64,000 bases of DNA from Apostichopus japonicus. Its lineage: Eukaryota > Echinodermata > Holothuroidea > Aspidochirotida > Stichopodidae. Below, piece by piece: positions 35,880-47,905 of the stretch (position 1 is its first letter; each line of letters starts with the position of its first letter). The translations under genes and the position numbers were made by a program. Under the pieces are notes generated by a model. The model was not told the origin of the DNA, ran no database searches, and saw only the letters and a program-made list of their open reading frames with translations. The DNA lies in NCBI RefSeq assembly GCF_037975245.1, contig NC_092583.1, forward strand, positions 8,889,764 through 8,953,763. Direction: 5' to 3'.

Positions 35880-36108
35880 GAAAACAACCGCTGTAAAGAA
35901 AACGCCAAAGCTACAACGTTTATTTCCAGAATGTGAGTTGTTATTGCAGAGTGATCTTCAGCATGGTTTACATCCAACCACTAACAAACCGATTACCCTT
36001 GGCAGAGGAGCGCATGGAGTAGTAACACTAATGAAAAGCATGAAAACTGGAAAGTTGTACGCGGTCAAAACCTTTCAAAATCATCTTAGGAATGCAAAAA
36101 TATTCAAG
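35880..36108 (+). pseudogene. B' kinase N-lobe exon
   Basis: Exon of 229 nt, phase 2 to 0, twelve bases longer than gene B exon 4. It is highly similar over the stretch from FPECELLLQSDLQH to the lysine motif. It is open, with a good acceptor and the same gttagc donor. It is intact by itself but orphaned from any C-lobe. Confidence 0.8.
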
Positions 36109-36489
36109 GTTAGCAAACCGCCATTAATTAAAAATTATAGATATGACGTACGCTTTAAATAAGAACGGTTTATGTCAATCAATAAACTAGTCAATGAACG
36201 ACTAATCCAAATATGGAAAAGATAACATAATTACATTTGTTTTGTCCAAGTTAGATAATAAGTTGTATAGCAGTTTGTAACTCAAAATCTTGGTTGATAA
36301 TAAGAACATCAACGTTGACCTTATACGTTCTCATAAGACTTAGTGAATCACAACTTCGTAACAATATAAATATATATATATATTGTCAGATTTAAAGCGC
36401 CAGGGGTGCACTCTGTACAATCATAACACTTGGGTAATACGCCCTTCATGACAGTTATTCAAAGCCAATTTATACGCTTTAACACACCA

Positions 36490-36637
36490 GTAGAATCACT
36501 GTGGTCGAGTGGTACGGACTTCGGTTCGTGACACGAAGATCCGGGGTTCGATTCCTACCTTCGCCTGATGAGTCCCAAAAGGACGAAACCGGTCGTGAAG
36601 TGGAATTTTTCTGGTGTGTTATTCTTTATTGAATTAC

Positions 36638-36679
<42 letters not shown>

Positions 36680-36680
36680 A
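36490..36680 (+). mobile_element. tRNA-headed SINE-like repeat carrying a hammerhead motif
   Basis: The segment tggtcgagtgg (box A-like, 36502-36512) and ggttcgattcc (box B, 36545-36555) resemble an RNA polymerase III promoter from a tRNA. No matching acceptor stem is seen, so it is not a tRNA gene. A hammerhead core follows directly at 36559-36600, then a short unique tail and a (TA)n tract. Ends are approximate. Confidence 0.55.
36559..36600 (+). ncRNA. Hammerhead ribozyme motif (minimal, type with palindromic stem III)
   Basis: Stem I is cttcgc (36559-36564) with gtgaag (36595-36600), six pairs including one G-U. The core CTGATGA is at 36565-36571. Stem II is gtcc (36572-36575) with ggac (36581-36584) and loop caaaa. 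GAAA is at 36585-36588. Stem III is accggt, a palindrome with almost no loop, followed by C at 36594 as the cleavage site. All conserved core bases are present. Palindromic tiny stem III is known from dimeric hammerheads in animal retroelements and satellites. Activity is inferred. Confidence 0.75.
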
Positions 36681-36689
36681 TTACATTGA

Positions 36690-36775
36690 AATAGTAGTGA
36701 GTTGGAAATCCAGAACAGTGAAAAAACTTCCAGCCTCCACCGGGATTTGAACCCGTGCCATTCATTATTCTACAT
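36690..36775 (-). repeat. Truncated tRNA-derived SINE fragment
   Basis: On the minus strand there is a box B (cacgggttcaaatcccggtgg, T-arm with paired flanks) followed by ggaggctggaagttttttcac. There is no D-arm. It lies tail to tail with the hammerhead repeat across the TA tract. Confidence 0.45.
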
Positions 36776-36799
36776 TGTCTTAAATTTCTGAAGGGGGAG

Positions 36800-38170
36800 G
36801 AGACACCCGTCCCCTCAACCCCCTCTCAGGCGATTGTTTGGCGTTTGCGTTCATCTCAAATCTGCGGATCACCCAACCCCCCCCCCCCCCAAATGTCAAA
36901 AAGAAATCTACGTCACTTTTAACCTTGGTCGCGATGCGTTCATTTCTACACGCGCAGCGTGGAAATGGTCTTGTTATAGATACAGGATGGGGAAACTTCG
37001 TTGTGAACTTTCCATAAACGGTGCCATGTGTATATGGTATTATGTTAGACAGGCTGCATTGGAACAGCAATGTGAAGGCAATAAACGTGTAGCCATATAG
37101 ACTAAGTATCATCAGCGTTACCCAACTATTTAAATATTTACTTTAAGTGAGAACAATAACGAAATTTTAACACAAAAACAGTTTTATTAGAATACAAAAT
37201 CAAATTCTTGGTGACATACATAGACTGTTTGACTTGAAGTGTTAGAATAAACAACCAGCTCGAGCTAAAAGGAAACTGTGGCTAGTCCAAGGTGCTACAT
37301 AACGTCAGTGTTGTCTACGAACTTTTAAAGTTAAACATTTAAGCAGTAGACTATATATATATATTTAAGGTTTTTCCTAAAAACCGGTATACTCTTGAAC
37401 AGGGCTTACCATGTTAATTTTATTTAGATGCTGGAATAGTGTTCCAATGCGAATGGAAATTAAGGTTGATCCATATAAGAACGTAGCTCATACAGGAAAT
37501 TCAGCATCCTTCGCATGTATGAGCACTGACACACACGATTAACCATATTTTGAACATATTTTCATCCACCTTACTTACTCCCGTCTGATTCCCTCAACCC
37601 CACTCCCTCCCCACCTATCCAAATAGTCCAATATACTGACTTATTTTGTCAGGTTTCTATTTTGAATAATATCGGGAAAATCGTAGAGTTTTCAATATAC
37701 CGCTATTATAGAGAAGACTATATGACCGTTTACCATACAAATCGGCCGCAATTAAATTAAAGACGCTATAACTGTATTTGCCATTTCCAGACTTATGTTG
37801 AACTGGTTAGAGAGACAAATTATAGTGGCACACTTACTCAATGTAAGTTAAATTGAGGGAGAGGGGGGGGGGTATCTCAGGTTATGTGATTATCTCGATG
37901 GTCTGTAGACTGTAGGGTCTGCGTCTTGTAGACAGGCAGATCCCCTGTATTGATTTTACGACCCCCCCCCCTGCTCCCTCCTCTCTTTTCAGTTTTTGGA
38001 ATTCGATGTATTTATTAAGTACGTCATAACATTCAAAATTACACTCAAATTGGATCAATAAACAAAAATGAAAATCTCACCGAACTGCTTTAAGTTCAAT
38101 ATTGACTCAACTATCACGCGATATGGTTATATCTAAAAGGTCAAGGGTTAGTGGGCGTAATTTATTATTT
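36800..38170. other. Intergenic, nothing coding seen
   Basis: AT-rich sequence with G and C homopolymer runs near 36880 and 37865-37970. No supported gene. Confidence 0.4.
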
Positions 38171-38177
38171 GATTCAT

Positions 38178-38510
38178 TTGCTATATATACCATTTCAGAT
38201 CAAGCCTGTCCTCTTTCACTATAGCATTCAACTCTCTTTCGTGCTCCACACTTCAGCGTTTATTACCTAATATTCAGTTGAGAATTTGTTTCATTCTCTG
38301 ATCAAAGTCATAGCATTTCGTTGTCTTTTAAGTGATCTAAAAGGGCATTCTGTTTGAAATATGTGCTATCACTTCACGCTTTCTTGACGTGCCAGCGACT
38401 CAACATAAAAAACAAAACGAATTATATCAAGAACAAGTTTATATTCAGGACCTTTCGAATAATATTAGCTGTACCTCATCTGCACCTGTCCAACACAGGC
38501 GTCTGTCATT
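38178..38510 (+). promoter_or_regulatory. Putative promoter and 5' UTR exon of gene D
   Basis: A TATA-like gctatatatacc lies at 38180-38191. About 30 bp on, a likely 5' UTR exon runs to a strong donor (catt|gtaagt) at 38511. The next acceptor, ccgcag, is at 38982-38987, just before the ATG exon. An alternative donor (gatctct|gtaagt) lies near 38904. Confidence 0.4.
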
Positions 38511-39045
38511 GTAAGTAATATTAAACAGTTATTGAATTTTATAACTAGCACCCCAGTGTAGGGAAGTATAGCTAAATTGTACAACATACCTGTTTTGGAT
38601 AAAAATATAAATTTCTTTAAAGAAAATCTCCACTGTTGACCATCGTATATATGAATTTATAATTTTCGTGCAATTTCAAACATTTTCTCATGATTTCGCC
38701 GTCTTTTTCGCAATCCAACCATGAACCAAATATAACTGTAACGTAAACTTCTTTATTGATCACAGACAGTGTGATTTTAGAATCGGGGATGACCAAAACC
38801 ATCATTTCATCCATTATATTAAATTCAATGTTGCTCGTTAATCATCAAAACAGACCACAGGATTCACCCAACATAAGTCTTCGTTTCTTTCCCGATGATC
38901 TCTGTAAGTATTGCGATATTCCTCGATAAGAATTATTTTAGAAAGTCGTATTTGTTTCTTAAGAATTTTTCTAATTTTTATCCGCAGATCAGGACTCCCT
39001 CTGTATAAATATTATTGTCGTAGAACTACTTGACCAGATATCAAA

Positions 39046-42000
39046 ATGGCCAGCGCAAAACCGTAAGTATTATTATTATTATTAACAAAAAATAACATAT
39101 GATCGAGATGTGTTTATACTTGGCAATAATACATGGCAATATAAAAAAGTATAAATTATGTGTTTACTTTACATTGTCCTATATATTGGCAATGTTGTAT
39201 ACTGAAAATAAACCGGGCTTCTAACTCCTGAAATGCGGGAAAAGGTTTAGTTTTGAAGGGTAGCAGGACATCAAGGTGTTGCATTGAGGAGGTAAAGCAC
39301 AAAGCCAACTCAAATCGCCGATAAAATGGACCCTCTCTGCATTTTGTACCACAACAATAATTTTAATACGACAACGATACAGCACATTCCGATTGATTAC
39401 TTTAATTTATCAGCACAATGGCACTTCCTGTTTTCACTTTTCCTAAATGTCTCAAAAAAAATCTCTCTTTTTAAAAAATACAAAATGAAAAAGTACGGTA
39501 CTTGTTCAAAGTGGGTACATCTAATCTATGAAACGGAGCATTTTTTAATGTCTTTGTTACAAACGTTGCCCATCGGATCCCCCCGCATCGTGTCAATCGC
39601 CCCTGGATTAAACACAAATGTTTAATGTCAAAGCTTAGCCTGGTAGACATAGAGGATGACTTTAGGTGCATAATTAAAGTCGATATGTTGTAGACCTTTA
39701 AACACATATGTTATCAGCCCATGTTGGATGTACCTTTATATAAATGAGGTTCATCCCTTTGAAAGTACTTGACCGTATTTAGCCTTATACAAAGACCATT
39801 AGGTTAGTTTCTCATTTATAACACAAAACTCACCGTAAAGACGTTTATGGCCTCAAATGCCAAATTAAGATTCATTGCAAATTTTTCGATGTCACCCAAT
39901 GGTGCTTTGTTGCTTTTGTGGAGATAAAGTACATGTTCTGGTGGATTTGATAGAATTTTAAACAATGGATTAACAATGGATTTAGGATTGCACTGAGGCG
40001 CTCACGTCATCGATCTCTGGACCCTTAAGTGATCATTCCAAAGTTTTAACATATTTTGAAGGTAAATATTTTGGAAACCTGTGTAACTATACACTGAAAA
40101 CTTAAATTGGTTCACCGACTAACAAAACGTTAGTCCATCTGGTGCCTCTCCCGACTAACATAGCCTTAGTCAGTTGCTATACCGACTAATTTATTCCTTA
40201 GTCTGTTGGATTTCTTAGTCGGTCATCTTAGTCCGTCAGCTTAGTCGATCAACAATTTTTAGTCGGTAAATGTTTATTAGTCAGTTACATTAGTTGGTGA
40301 CATTAGTCGGTCTTTACCGACTAATTTATATGAGCCACCGACTAGTTTATAGCAGGTTTTACATTAGTCAGGATGGTGCCTCTCCCGACTAACCTTTCTT
40401 AGTCGGTATCAACTGACTAGTTGCACTGACTAGATTCACTGAAAGAATTAAACCCGACTAGTTTCACTGACTAGTATCACTGAAAGAAAAGAGAGCAGAA
40501 GAAACACAAATAATGTGTACGTTGGCAGTATTTATTTCTGATAAAACTTCTGATGTCTACAAAAGGCTGACTTTCGACAGATAGAGAAGAAATCACTGTA
40601 AATAAAATCTGAAAATCTGATTTTTTTTCCAACAAAGTTAAGACAAGTTAATGGATCAAACATGAATCGCAAAAGTATAGCACTGCACAATAATGCAAAG
40701 TTGAGTCTTGGGCAAGGGTTCCTCATGACTTTCGTTTTAAAGTGGTACCCCAAATCGACACCAGTTAAGTCTTCACGAACAAAGAGTGTTTCTCTTAACT
40801 ACAAATGGCCTCCCACTTGTCTTCAGGAAGCCAAAATCTGCACCATTATTGACCTGTGAACAGAAAATATGATATACGTGTAAGCACAGATACAGATATA
40901 GCACATGATAACTCACATTATCATAAACATACATTTACATTAAAATTTTATAACATATTGGGAGGTATACATTTAAATCTAGGTCCCTCAAATTATAAGC
41001 CAGGAATAGCAGCTTTACCAAATTATTATAAGCTTTGCACAGCATAACACCAAGTTATTTCTCAAAGCTTAATAATTATGTTAATCATGTTAATAATGAT
41101 CCCAATAGACCGGGATCCCAGAGGGTTTGGTTAGCTGGGAAGGTAACCAATTGCCTTGTACATCACAATGTTCACAGTGCATTCCTGTATATGAAACCAG
41201 ACGACTGGCAAACCGACTGTGGTGGGTGTGGCTGGGAGAGCAATTTTAAAGTCACCTGATAGCTAACCTAGATCAGTTTTCATGGTAACACATCAAAGTA
41301 AGTACAATATGTCAGGTATGGCCCCAAGAGCAACAAATGGCTATTGCCAGTAATTATTGGTGGTGGGGTACCCCTGCCAGTGATCTATAATTGACCCCTC
41401 AAGGCTGACCTAGGACAGCTCATGAGGTAACCACTTGAAACCTACTGGAAAATGTTGGTTAGGGCTTCAGATACAACTGATGGGCATTGCCAGTAATTTT
41501 TATTGGTGGGGTACCCCTGCCAGTAGACCCCCAAAATGCCCATTCCCCATTGACCTAGATGAGCTCATGATGTAACCAGTTGAAAACTACTGGAAAATGG
41601 TATCACTTCATATGTAAGGGATGGGAATTTCCAGTAACTTATATTGGGGGGGGGGTACCCCTGCCAGTAGACCCCCAAAATGGCCATTCCCTCATTGACT
41701 TAGGTCAGCTCATGAGATAACCAGTTGAAAAATTACTGGAAAATGATAGGTATCACTTCATATGTAAGGGATGGGCATTTCCAGTCATTTACATTGGTGG
41801 GGTAACCCTGTCAGTAGACCCCCAAAATGCCCATCCCCCACTGACCTAGATTAGCTCATGAGGTAACCAGTTGAAAACTACTGTAAAATGATTGGCAGGA
41901 CTCTATATATATGTAAGGGATGGGCATTTCCAGTAATTTATATTAGTGGGGTACCCCTGTTAGTAGACCCCCAAAAAGCCCCCCCCCCCTCATTGATCTA

Positions 42001-45000
42001 GGTCAGCTCATGATTTAACCAGTTGAATACTACTGGAAAATTTTTGACAGGATTCTATATGTACGGGATGGGCGGACTCTGGCAGTGGTGGCCCACCAAT
42101 ATAAAATACTGGAAATGCCCATCCTTACATATGAAGTGATACCTATCATTTTCCTGTAGGTTTCAACTGGTCAAATCATGAGCTCACCTAGGTCAATGAG
42201 GGGATGGGCATATTGGGGGTCTACTAGCAGGGGTACCCCACCAATAAAAATTACTGGCAATGCCCATCCCTTGTATCTGAAGTCCTAACCAACATTTTCC
42301 AGTAGGTTTCAAGTGGTTACCTCATGAGCTGACCTAGGTCAGCCGTGAGGGGTCAATTATAGATCACTGGCAGGGGTACCCCACCACCAATAATTACTGG
42401 CAATGGCCATTTGTTGCTCTTGGGGCCACACCTGACACATTGTTCTTACTTTGATGTGGTTACCATGAAAGCTGCTCTAGGTTAGCTATTAGGTGACTTT
42501 AAAATTGCTCTTCCAGCCACATCCACCACAGTCGGTTTGCCAGTCATCAGGTTTCATATACAGGAATGCATTGTGAACATTGTGATGTACCAGGCAATTG
42601 GTTACCTTCCCAGCTAACCAAACCCTCTGGACTCCCGCTCTACAGATCAGTGAAAATTTGACCAAACTTATGAAGCTTGCACGTAAATGATATACTAGAC
42701 TGGTTTTTTTTTAAAACAGGTTATGAAAAGTATCTTAAATATCATTAAACAGTTGGGTACAATAGTTAAACTCACTCTTCCATCTTTTTTCTCTATGGTA
42801 CTTGTTCCTTTGCTTTTTGGACTCTTGGATAAACTCTTTTGTTCTGCGAAGGGTACCAATATATCATCTTAAAACATGTCTTTAAGCCATATATAACACA
42901 GTTCTCCTCTTCTGTTGTTGCCTCCACACTGGTGTCGTACATCACAGGAAAGCTCACCCTTGACTTAGATATTTGGCTTTTCAATTCCTGCTGGAAGAAA
43001 GAAACAGCAAAGTATTCATCATTTGAAAAAAAAAATAATAAAGTTGTCACCACAAAGTTATGTGAGATTTGCTTCCACTATAGTCTCAAAAAACAATCCC
43101 AAAGTTTGAAGCAGACTGTATAAAGCTGAAAATTTGAACGAGAGTGTCATCACCATTGCAACCAGAATCAAATGCCCAGAATACAGAGATAATAAAACAT
43201 GGGCTAAATCTTTGTTTGTTTTTATGATCTTTAAAAATATAAAATTTTAGAAACAGAAATGCACTGAGCCAACTTATTTAAAGGCCTAATCGTTTTTAGT
43301 TGTTATTTTGCTTGCTCACATAACAAGCCTGTTTAGACCTAGGCTAGAGGAGAATCAGTACTTTGTTACACTAAGTTTGTCTTCGGTCGTTTTGATATAG
43401 TCTTACTAGTAGTACTAAAGTATATAATGGACCGGCGAAGACTAGAGAATACCCAGAGTTTTAGCAACTGCGTTAAACTGTATCATCTGATCTATTATTT
43501 ACGCCAATGAGTTTCATTCAATCTAGGATCAAAAAGAGAAAACTAATTAATCTTAACCTTTAAACTTTGCTTCTAAACAGATATGCTTGAATTACAAATA
43601 AATGTCAAAAAAACATCATAATCTAAGAATCGATGCATATACATATACATAAACAGAATAATTTGAATTCGCGCAAGTGAACCCTGCACTACATTGGACA
43701 GAAAAAAAAAACGTGCAATTAGACCAAACTAAACATACTAAATTTTCCGTTAGTTCTACATAAAATATCAATACAAATACAACAACTTACTCTTTTGGCA
43801 GTATACTAAAAGCACATGTTATAATAACTTCAGACTATCAAGCTTTCCTGAGAAAAAACGGTTAATACTTCTTACAGTAAGCAAGTCGACCGTGAAGGAA
43901 TGTCGCAATTGTTTCCTGGGCGTGACCGGAAATTAAATACTAAAAAATGATAAATGAAAAGGTTAAATAGAACTGAAGCGTGCATCCTGACTGCTCGCAA
44001 CATATAATACCGTTGACTAGCCAACATAATTTGTTCAGCCTACTGTGACTGTACGTTTGAAGGTCTAGCCTTGCTTATTCAATATCACAAAGCCTACCCA
44101 TTTAGATTCACATGGGAAATTACAGGAAATCTTTACCAAATGAGTGTAGACTTCAAATAAACTATTGAGCCTTATAGTTCCAGCATTTGTTTGGGAATAA
44201 ATAAGAAGATTATATGCCACTGTTCAATCTAGCCCAATACACACATAACACATTGTTAATTGGTGTTTAGGATGCACACTTTAGTGTTGAGAATGCACTG
44301 CAGTACCCAGTAGAAGCCTATAGGCTACTCACTGTCATTGCACTTGTGTATTGCGAAACGCCAACGTGACAACGGTAGCGTTACACTAACCATAATACAG
44401 TACTAGTGCCAGTGGCCTAACAATTAACTTTAATTTTACCTTCAAATTAAAGGAATAACAGGTAGGCCGATGATGCAGTTAATACCTCCATTCTTCTAAA
44501 GACCTTCTTGGGTGATTTACGGTTGAAAGTTGCTTAGAGTGATCGTATGAAACTATGCCAAGCCCAGCAAGCTGCCGTTGCCTCTCGGTTTCCAAATTGA
44601 AGTGAATCGAATTGGGTTAAAATACATTAGTCTGTCGACACCGACTAAGCTACGATTATGGCGTAAATCGGGTGTCCGTATCGTTCTTAGTCCATGGGTT
44701 AAAATACATTAGTCCGTCGCCACCGACTAAGCTGCGATTATATTTTCCTTAGTCAGTGTAAACTAACTAAGAAGCAGCGATGAAACGAAGATTTTTGCTA
44801 GTCCGTGTGCATTGACTAACGTTACAGACTAATTTAACGTTAGTCCGTGGCAATATTGACTAGTTTATTTTTTCAGTGTAGAAACATAATTACTAGAAGT
44901 GAAACTTGTCCTTTGTTTTTTGTTGGACTATAATACGTCAAAAACTCAAGACTAAACTTCTGTCTGAAGTCCCCCCCCCCCCCCGGGAAAAATTTAGACC

Positions 45001-46940
45001 AAGTTTGCTTTCTTTAATAGCGCCACCAATCATCATTAGCGGAGCCTTTTGACAGTTAGCTTTTTGGAATAGCGCCATCATTTACAACTTGTGACAGTGT
45101 GTCTCTTTCTCTCAGTTGTTGGCGCTAAATGCGAATGAATTAAAATGTACTGCATGCATGTGGTCAACACACAGGAAAAGTTGAATCAGAACGTTACATC
45201 AGTACACGCGTATGATAACGATGAATATTGAAGATAAATAAGTCGTGTTCAAGCAAACAAAATATAGCCAATGCAATTTCTTCAATTTTACTGAAAATTC
45301 CTATTAACAAGGACTAGTCGGTGTTGCTATATGTGAGAGAAATTTTGTTTCATAAACACACAGTAATTATGTCAAATGTTTTGCTAGTGATAAGATATTT
45401 TAATAGGAAAGTATTTTATTCGGTCGATTTTCCAATTTCTAGCACTTTTAACTCCATTCGCCATATATACATTAATGCGGAAATGTAATTTCTTCACGTG
45501 TTATGCAAGAAAAGGGTTCTTAATTAATGGGAAAACGCTATAATTGCTAGAAGATTTCGACAAGTATTTTCCTGCAGGTTTTTACTCTCCAAATTGTTCT
45601 CAGATATTTTTAAAGAACACACAAGATGACTGAATGTCCAAGTGAGGAAAATTTCTTCGAAGGTTGTAATAAAATCAGTTTAAGAATTTTGACCAAAGGT
45701 GACCATATTTGAATATCTAGCATATTCGGGGCCAATACAGCATAACTTTAAGTCATGGATCTAGAGTTAGGCCAGTATCCTAATTATTAGGCCTTGAACG
45801 TCTCATTTCTTATATCTTCGAGATTACCATGTCGAATAGTTTGCTCTGGACATTAAGTGCTATTGTGGGTAACGACTTTGTAGTTCCATGCATAAATCAA
45901 CAACTTTTAAAGAATTTAGCGCCGTTTGTAGGACCTAGCTGTATAGCTACTTCGCAGGCTGAGAGCTGTTCATCAACATTTCCTTCGATCTAAAAATCAA
46001 CTCTAAATTCTTCGTCACCATGGATACAACCTTCCAACCCTGACCTAACTTTTCACTTTTTGCCTTCCACAGACACAGAGTGCATACAACTATACCACGA
46101 TTCACCGTACGAAATGATTATAAAGTGTGGTCCATGGACGTGCTAGATACAGGCCGTTTGGCTGTCGCTGGATATAACACCACGACAAAATGTAGCTTTA
46201 TTGATCTGTTTATGTTACAATTAGATCCTGATTCTCGAAAAAACCCGTTATTATTGAGGTCAGATCCCTATTTTTCTGAGGAATTTACCGAGTTTGGTTC
46301 ATCATGGCGGTCTGTTTGTTTACTGGATGATCGTCTGTTTTTAACGCGTTGTATGAATACGATAGCATTGTACGATAGTAGTAATGGCGGTCTGGTCAAT
46401 CATGGGAAGTTTAACGGTGACGCCTCGTGTATGACAACCAGAGATGGGTTGGTCTATGTCGGTTTGTTTAGATCCAAAGAGGTGATTGTCTTAGATGCGA
46501 GAAAATTGATAATAAAGAAGACAATCACCTTTAAAGGATTAATAGATAGAGAAGGGCCCTGGGATATAACAGTTAGTAATAATAAACTGTTTATCTGTAC
46601 AGGCTATATGAGAGCTTTCATGTGCAATAGTGAGGGAGAAATAGAACAGGAATATACAAACACACAGTATAGCGATGCACTGAGTATAACAGTCAGTGAA
46701 GAGAAAGGATTAATATTTATATTATGGGCTGATGTTGGTGGTGAGGGTAGACAAGTTGTTGTTTACTCTTCATCTTGGGGTCATTCTTTCATCTCCGGGG
46801 GTCATTCTTCCATCTCTGGGGGTCATATCTTGGCTTGTTTTAAAGTTCCTGGTTATTCCTTGAGAATCAGGATCAATAATAACATAAACAGATTGTTTTT
46901 GGTTACCAAGTTAACTGGAGAAGTATATGAATATCACACA
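39046..46940 (+). CDS. Gene D: beta-propeller-like protein, two coding exons seen
   Basis: Exon 38988-39062 contains ATG at 39046 in a strong Kozak context (tcaaaATGGCC), codes MASAK plus two bases, and ends at gtaagt. The large exon 46073-46940 (acceptor ttccacag, donor gtaagt) begins with the single base needed to complete the codon and runs open for 289 codons. The product reads MASAKPHRVHTTIPRFTVRN and continues as repeated beta blades such as LDDRLFLTRCMNTIALYDS, TRDGLVYVGL with VIVLDARK, and VSNNKLFICTGY. This suggests a WD/NHL-type propeller. The blade pattern is clear but the family is not. A 24-bp internal repeat encodes (S)ISGGHS. The exon ends in phase 0 and could splice to 60693. 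Confidence 0.7.
41112..42638. repeat. 1.5-kb inverted repeat inside the CACTA-like element
   Basis: Left arm at about 41112-41650 and right arm at about 42089-42638 are reverse complements, with scattered differences (outer word gagggtttggttagctggga / tcccagctaaccaaaccctc). The centre is a tandem array of roughly 147-bp units anchored by cagtagacccccaaaa near 41520, 41667, 41813 and 41959. Transcripts would form a hairpin of more than 500 bp. Confidence 0.85.
42793..42990 (-). CDS. Possible terminal exon of an element-encoded protein
   Basis: On the minus strand a good acceptor (tttctttcttccag) is followed by 65 codons and TAG: QELKSQISKSRV, then SFPVMYDTSVEATTEEENCV, then FKMIYWYPSQNKRVYPRVQK. 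No domain is recognised. If real, it is the last exon of a gene carried by the transposon, whose upstream exons would lie toward 44.5 kb. I could not place them. Confidence 0.3.
   Translation of the reverse strand, partial: QELKSQISKSRVSFPVMYDTSVEATTEEENCVIYGLKTCFKMIYWYPSQNKRVYPRVQKAKEQVP
44885..46070. other. Intron remainder before propeller exon
   Basis: AT-rich intron of gene D. No coding signal is seen apart from the acceptor at its end. Confidence 0.5.
46073..46940 (+). CDS. Gene D propeller exon
   Basis: The exon is 868 nt, phase 2 to 0. About six blades of 40-45 residues can be counted by their recurring hydrophobic-Asp/Asn turns. Reading past the donor gives eleven more codons to TAA or TAG-type termination at about 46976, so an unspliced short form is possible. 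Confidence 0.78.
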
Positions 46941-47129
46941 GTAAGTATTAATACAGGATATATAGGCCTATGGTAAAAATTGGGACTATTTTTAACTTTT
47001 ATTAAAGCAATCCTTTGATTGAAGCTCAACAAATTGGGTATCATTCTATGCAAACAAGCCTGAGGAGAAGACACTCTTACATGTTTTGAGATCTACTTTG
47101 CAAATTTTAAAGAAAAATAAAGACATTTT

Positions 47130-47905
47130 TTCTTGGGCTTTGCTGATTCTGGTAAGGTTTTCATGAAGGTTTTTCGTACTGTCAATGTAAAAGTAAAATT
47201 GGTATTCCTTATTTTCTTAGTCTTCATTACTTCAAATATAGACAAAATTGTTACTGGTGAATGCGGAATTTTTATTAAGAACACAAATATTACTTGTTTT
47301 CAAAGAGGGAGATCCAAATTGTGGAAAAGTGAGTGCAAAATTTTATGAAAAATTTAGACCATTGGATTCTTGTTGCACTTTGCAAGATTAGAGCAACACA
47401 CAAAATTTCGAAAATATTTTTTCTTACTTTCTGAGCTTATAAGCTGCTAATTATTACAAATTTGGTATCAGTGAATGCGGAATTTTATTTAGAACACAAC
47501 TAATACTTGTTTATCAAGAGGGAGATCAAAATGGTGGAAAAGTGAGTGCAAACTTTTATAAAGAAATTTAGGCCATTGGATGCTTGTTGCCCTTTGCAAT
47601 AATTTAGCAACACACAAAATTAGGAAAATAGTTTTTCTTATTTTCTGAGCTTACAAGCTGCTTAATATTTACAAATTTGGTATCGGTGAATGCGGAATTT
47701 TATTGAGAACACAACTATTGCTTGTTTGTTAAGAGGGAGATCAAAATGGTGGAAAAGTTATTGCAATTTTCTTTTATAAAGAAATTTAGGCCATTGGATG
47801 CTTCTTACACTTTGTAATATTAGAGCTAAACACACAATTTGGCAACTATTTGTTCTTAGTTTCTGAGCTTACAAGCTGCTAACTTTTACAAATTTGGCAT
47901 TAGTG
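47130..47905. repeat. ~214-bp tandem repeat, left block
   Basis: Three and a half units. Anchors gtgaatgcggaatttt lie near 47258, 47471 and 47687, and each unit ends in ttctgagcttacaagctgct. The same family resumes at 57135-57590. Confidence 0.85.

Larger units (their letters stand above)
33964..36108 (+). pseudogene. Gene B': truncated partial copy of the kinase gene
   Basis: Three parts match gene B. At 33964-34583 there is an exon-2-like segment: CDVTHISFALSHCKIPDVRN against RDVSHIPLAIDLVNVRNAQN, with a frame change near 34180 before LTVPNQEP against LVPGQEP. At 34655-34815 is a short heptad-repeat exon, phase 0 to 2, ending IVVR as in gene B. At 35880-36108 is an intact N-lobe exon with GRGAHGVV and YAVKTF. 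No C-lobe exon follows in the next 10 kb, and the 5' part of exon 2 is replaced by a LINE. The copy cannot encode a full kinase. Confidence 0.75.
40092..44878. mobile_element. CACTA/EnSpm-like DNA transposon in gene D intron
   Basis: The ends are CACTGAAAA (40092) and TTTTTTCAGTG (to 44878), flanked on both sides by TA (40090-40091, 44879-44880). Subterminal regions (about 40110-40490 left, 44620-44860 right) are packed with ttagtcgg/ccgactaa words, as in CACTA elements, which use subterminal repeats for transposase binding. Length is 4,787 bp. No transposase is recognised. The interior holds a giant inverted repeat and a small minus-strand exon-like ORF. Superfamily assignment is tentative. 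Confidence 0.65.

Noticed and set aside
36490-36560. Functional tRNA gene
   Set aside because: Boxes A and B are present, but no acceptor stem pairs and the sequence runs into a hammerhead motif. It is a tRNA-derived repeat head.
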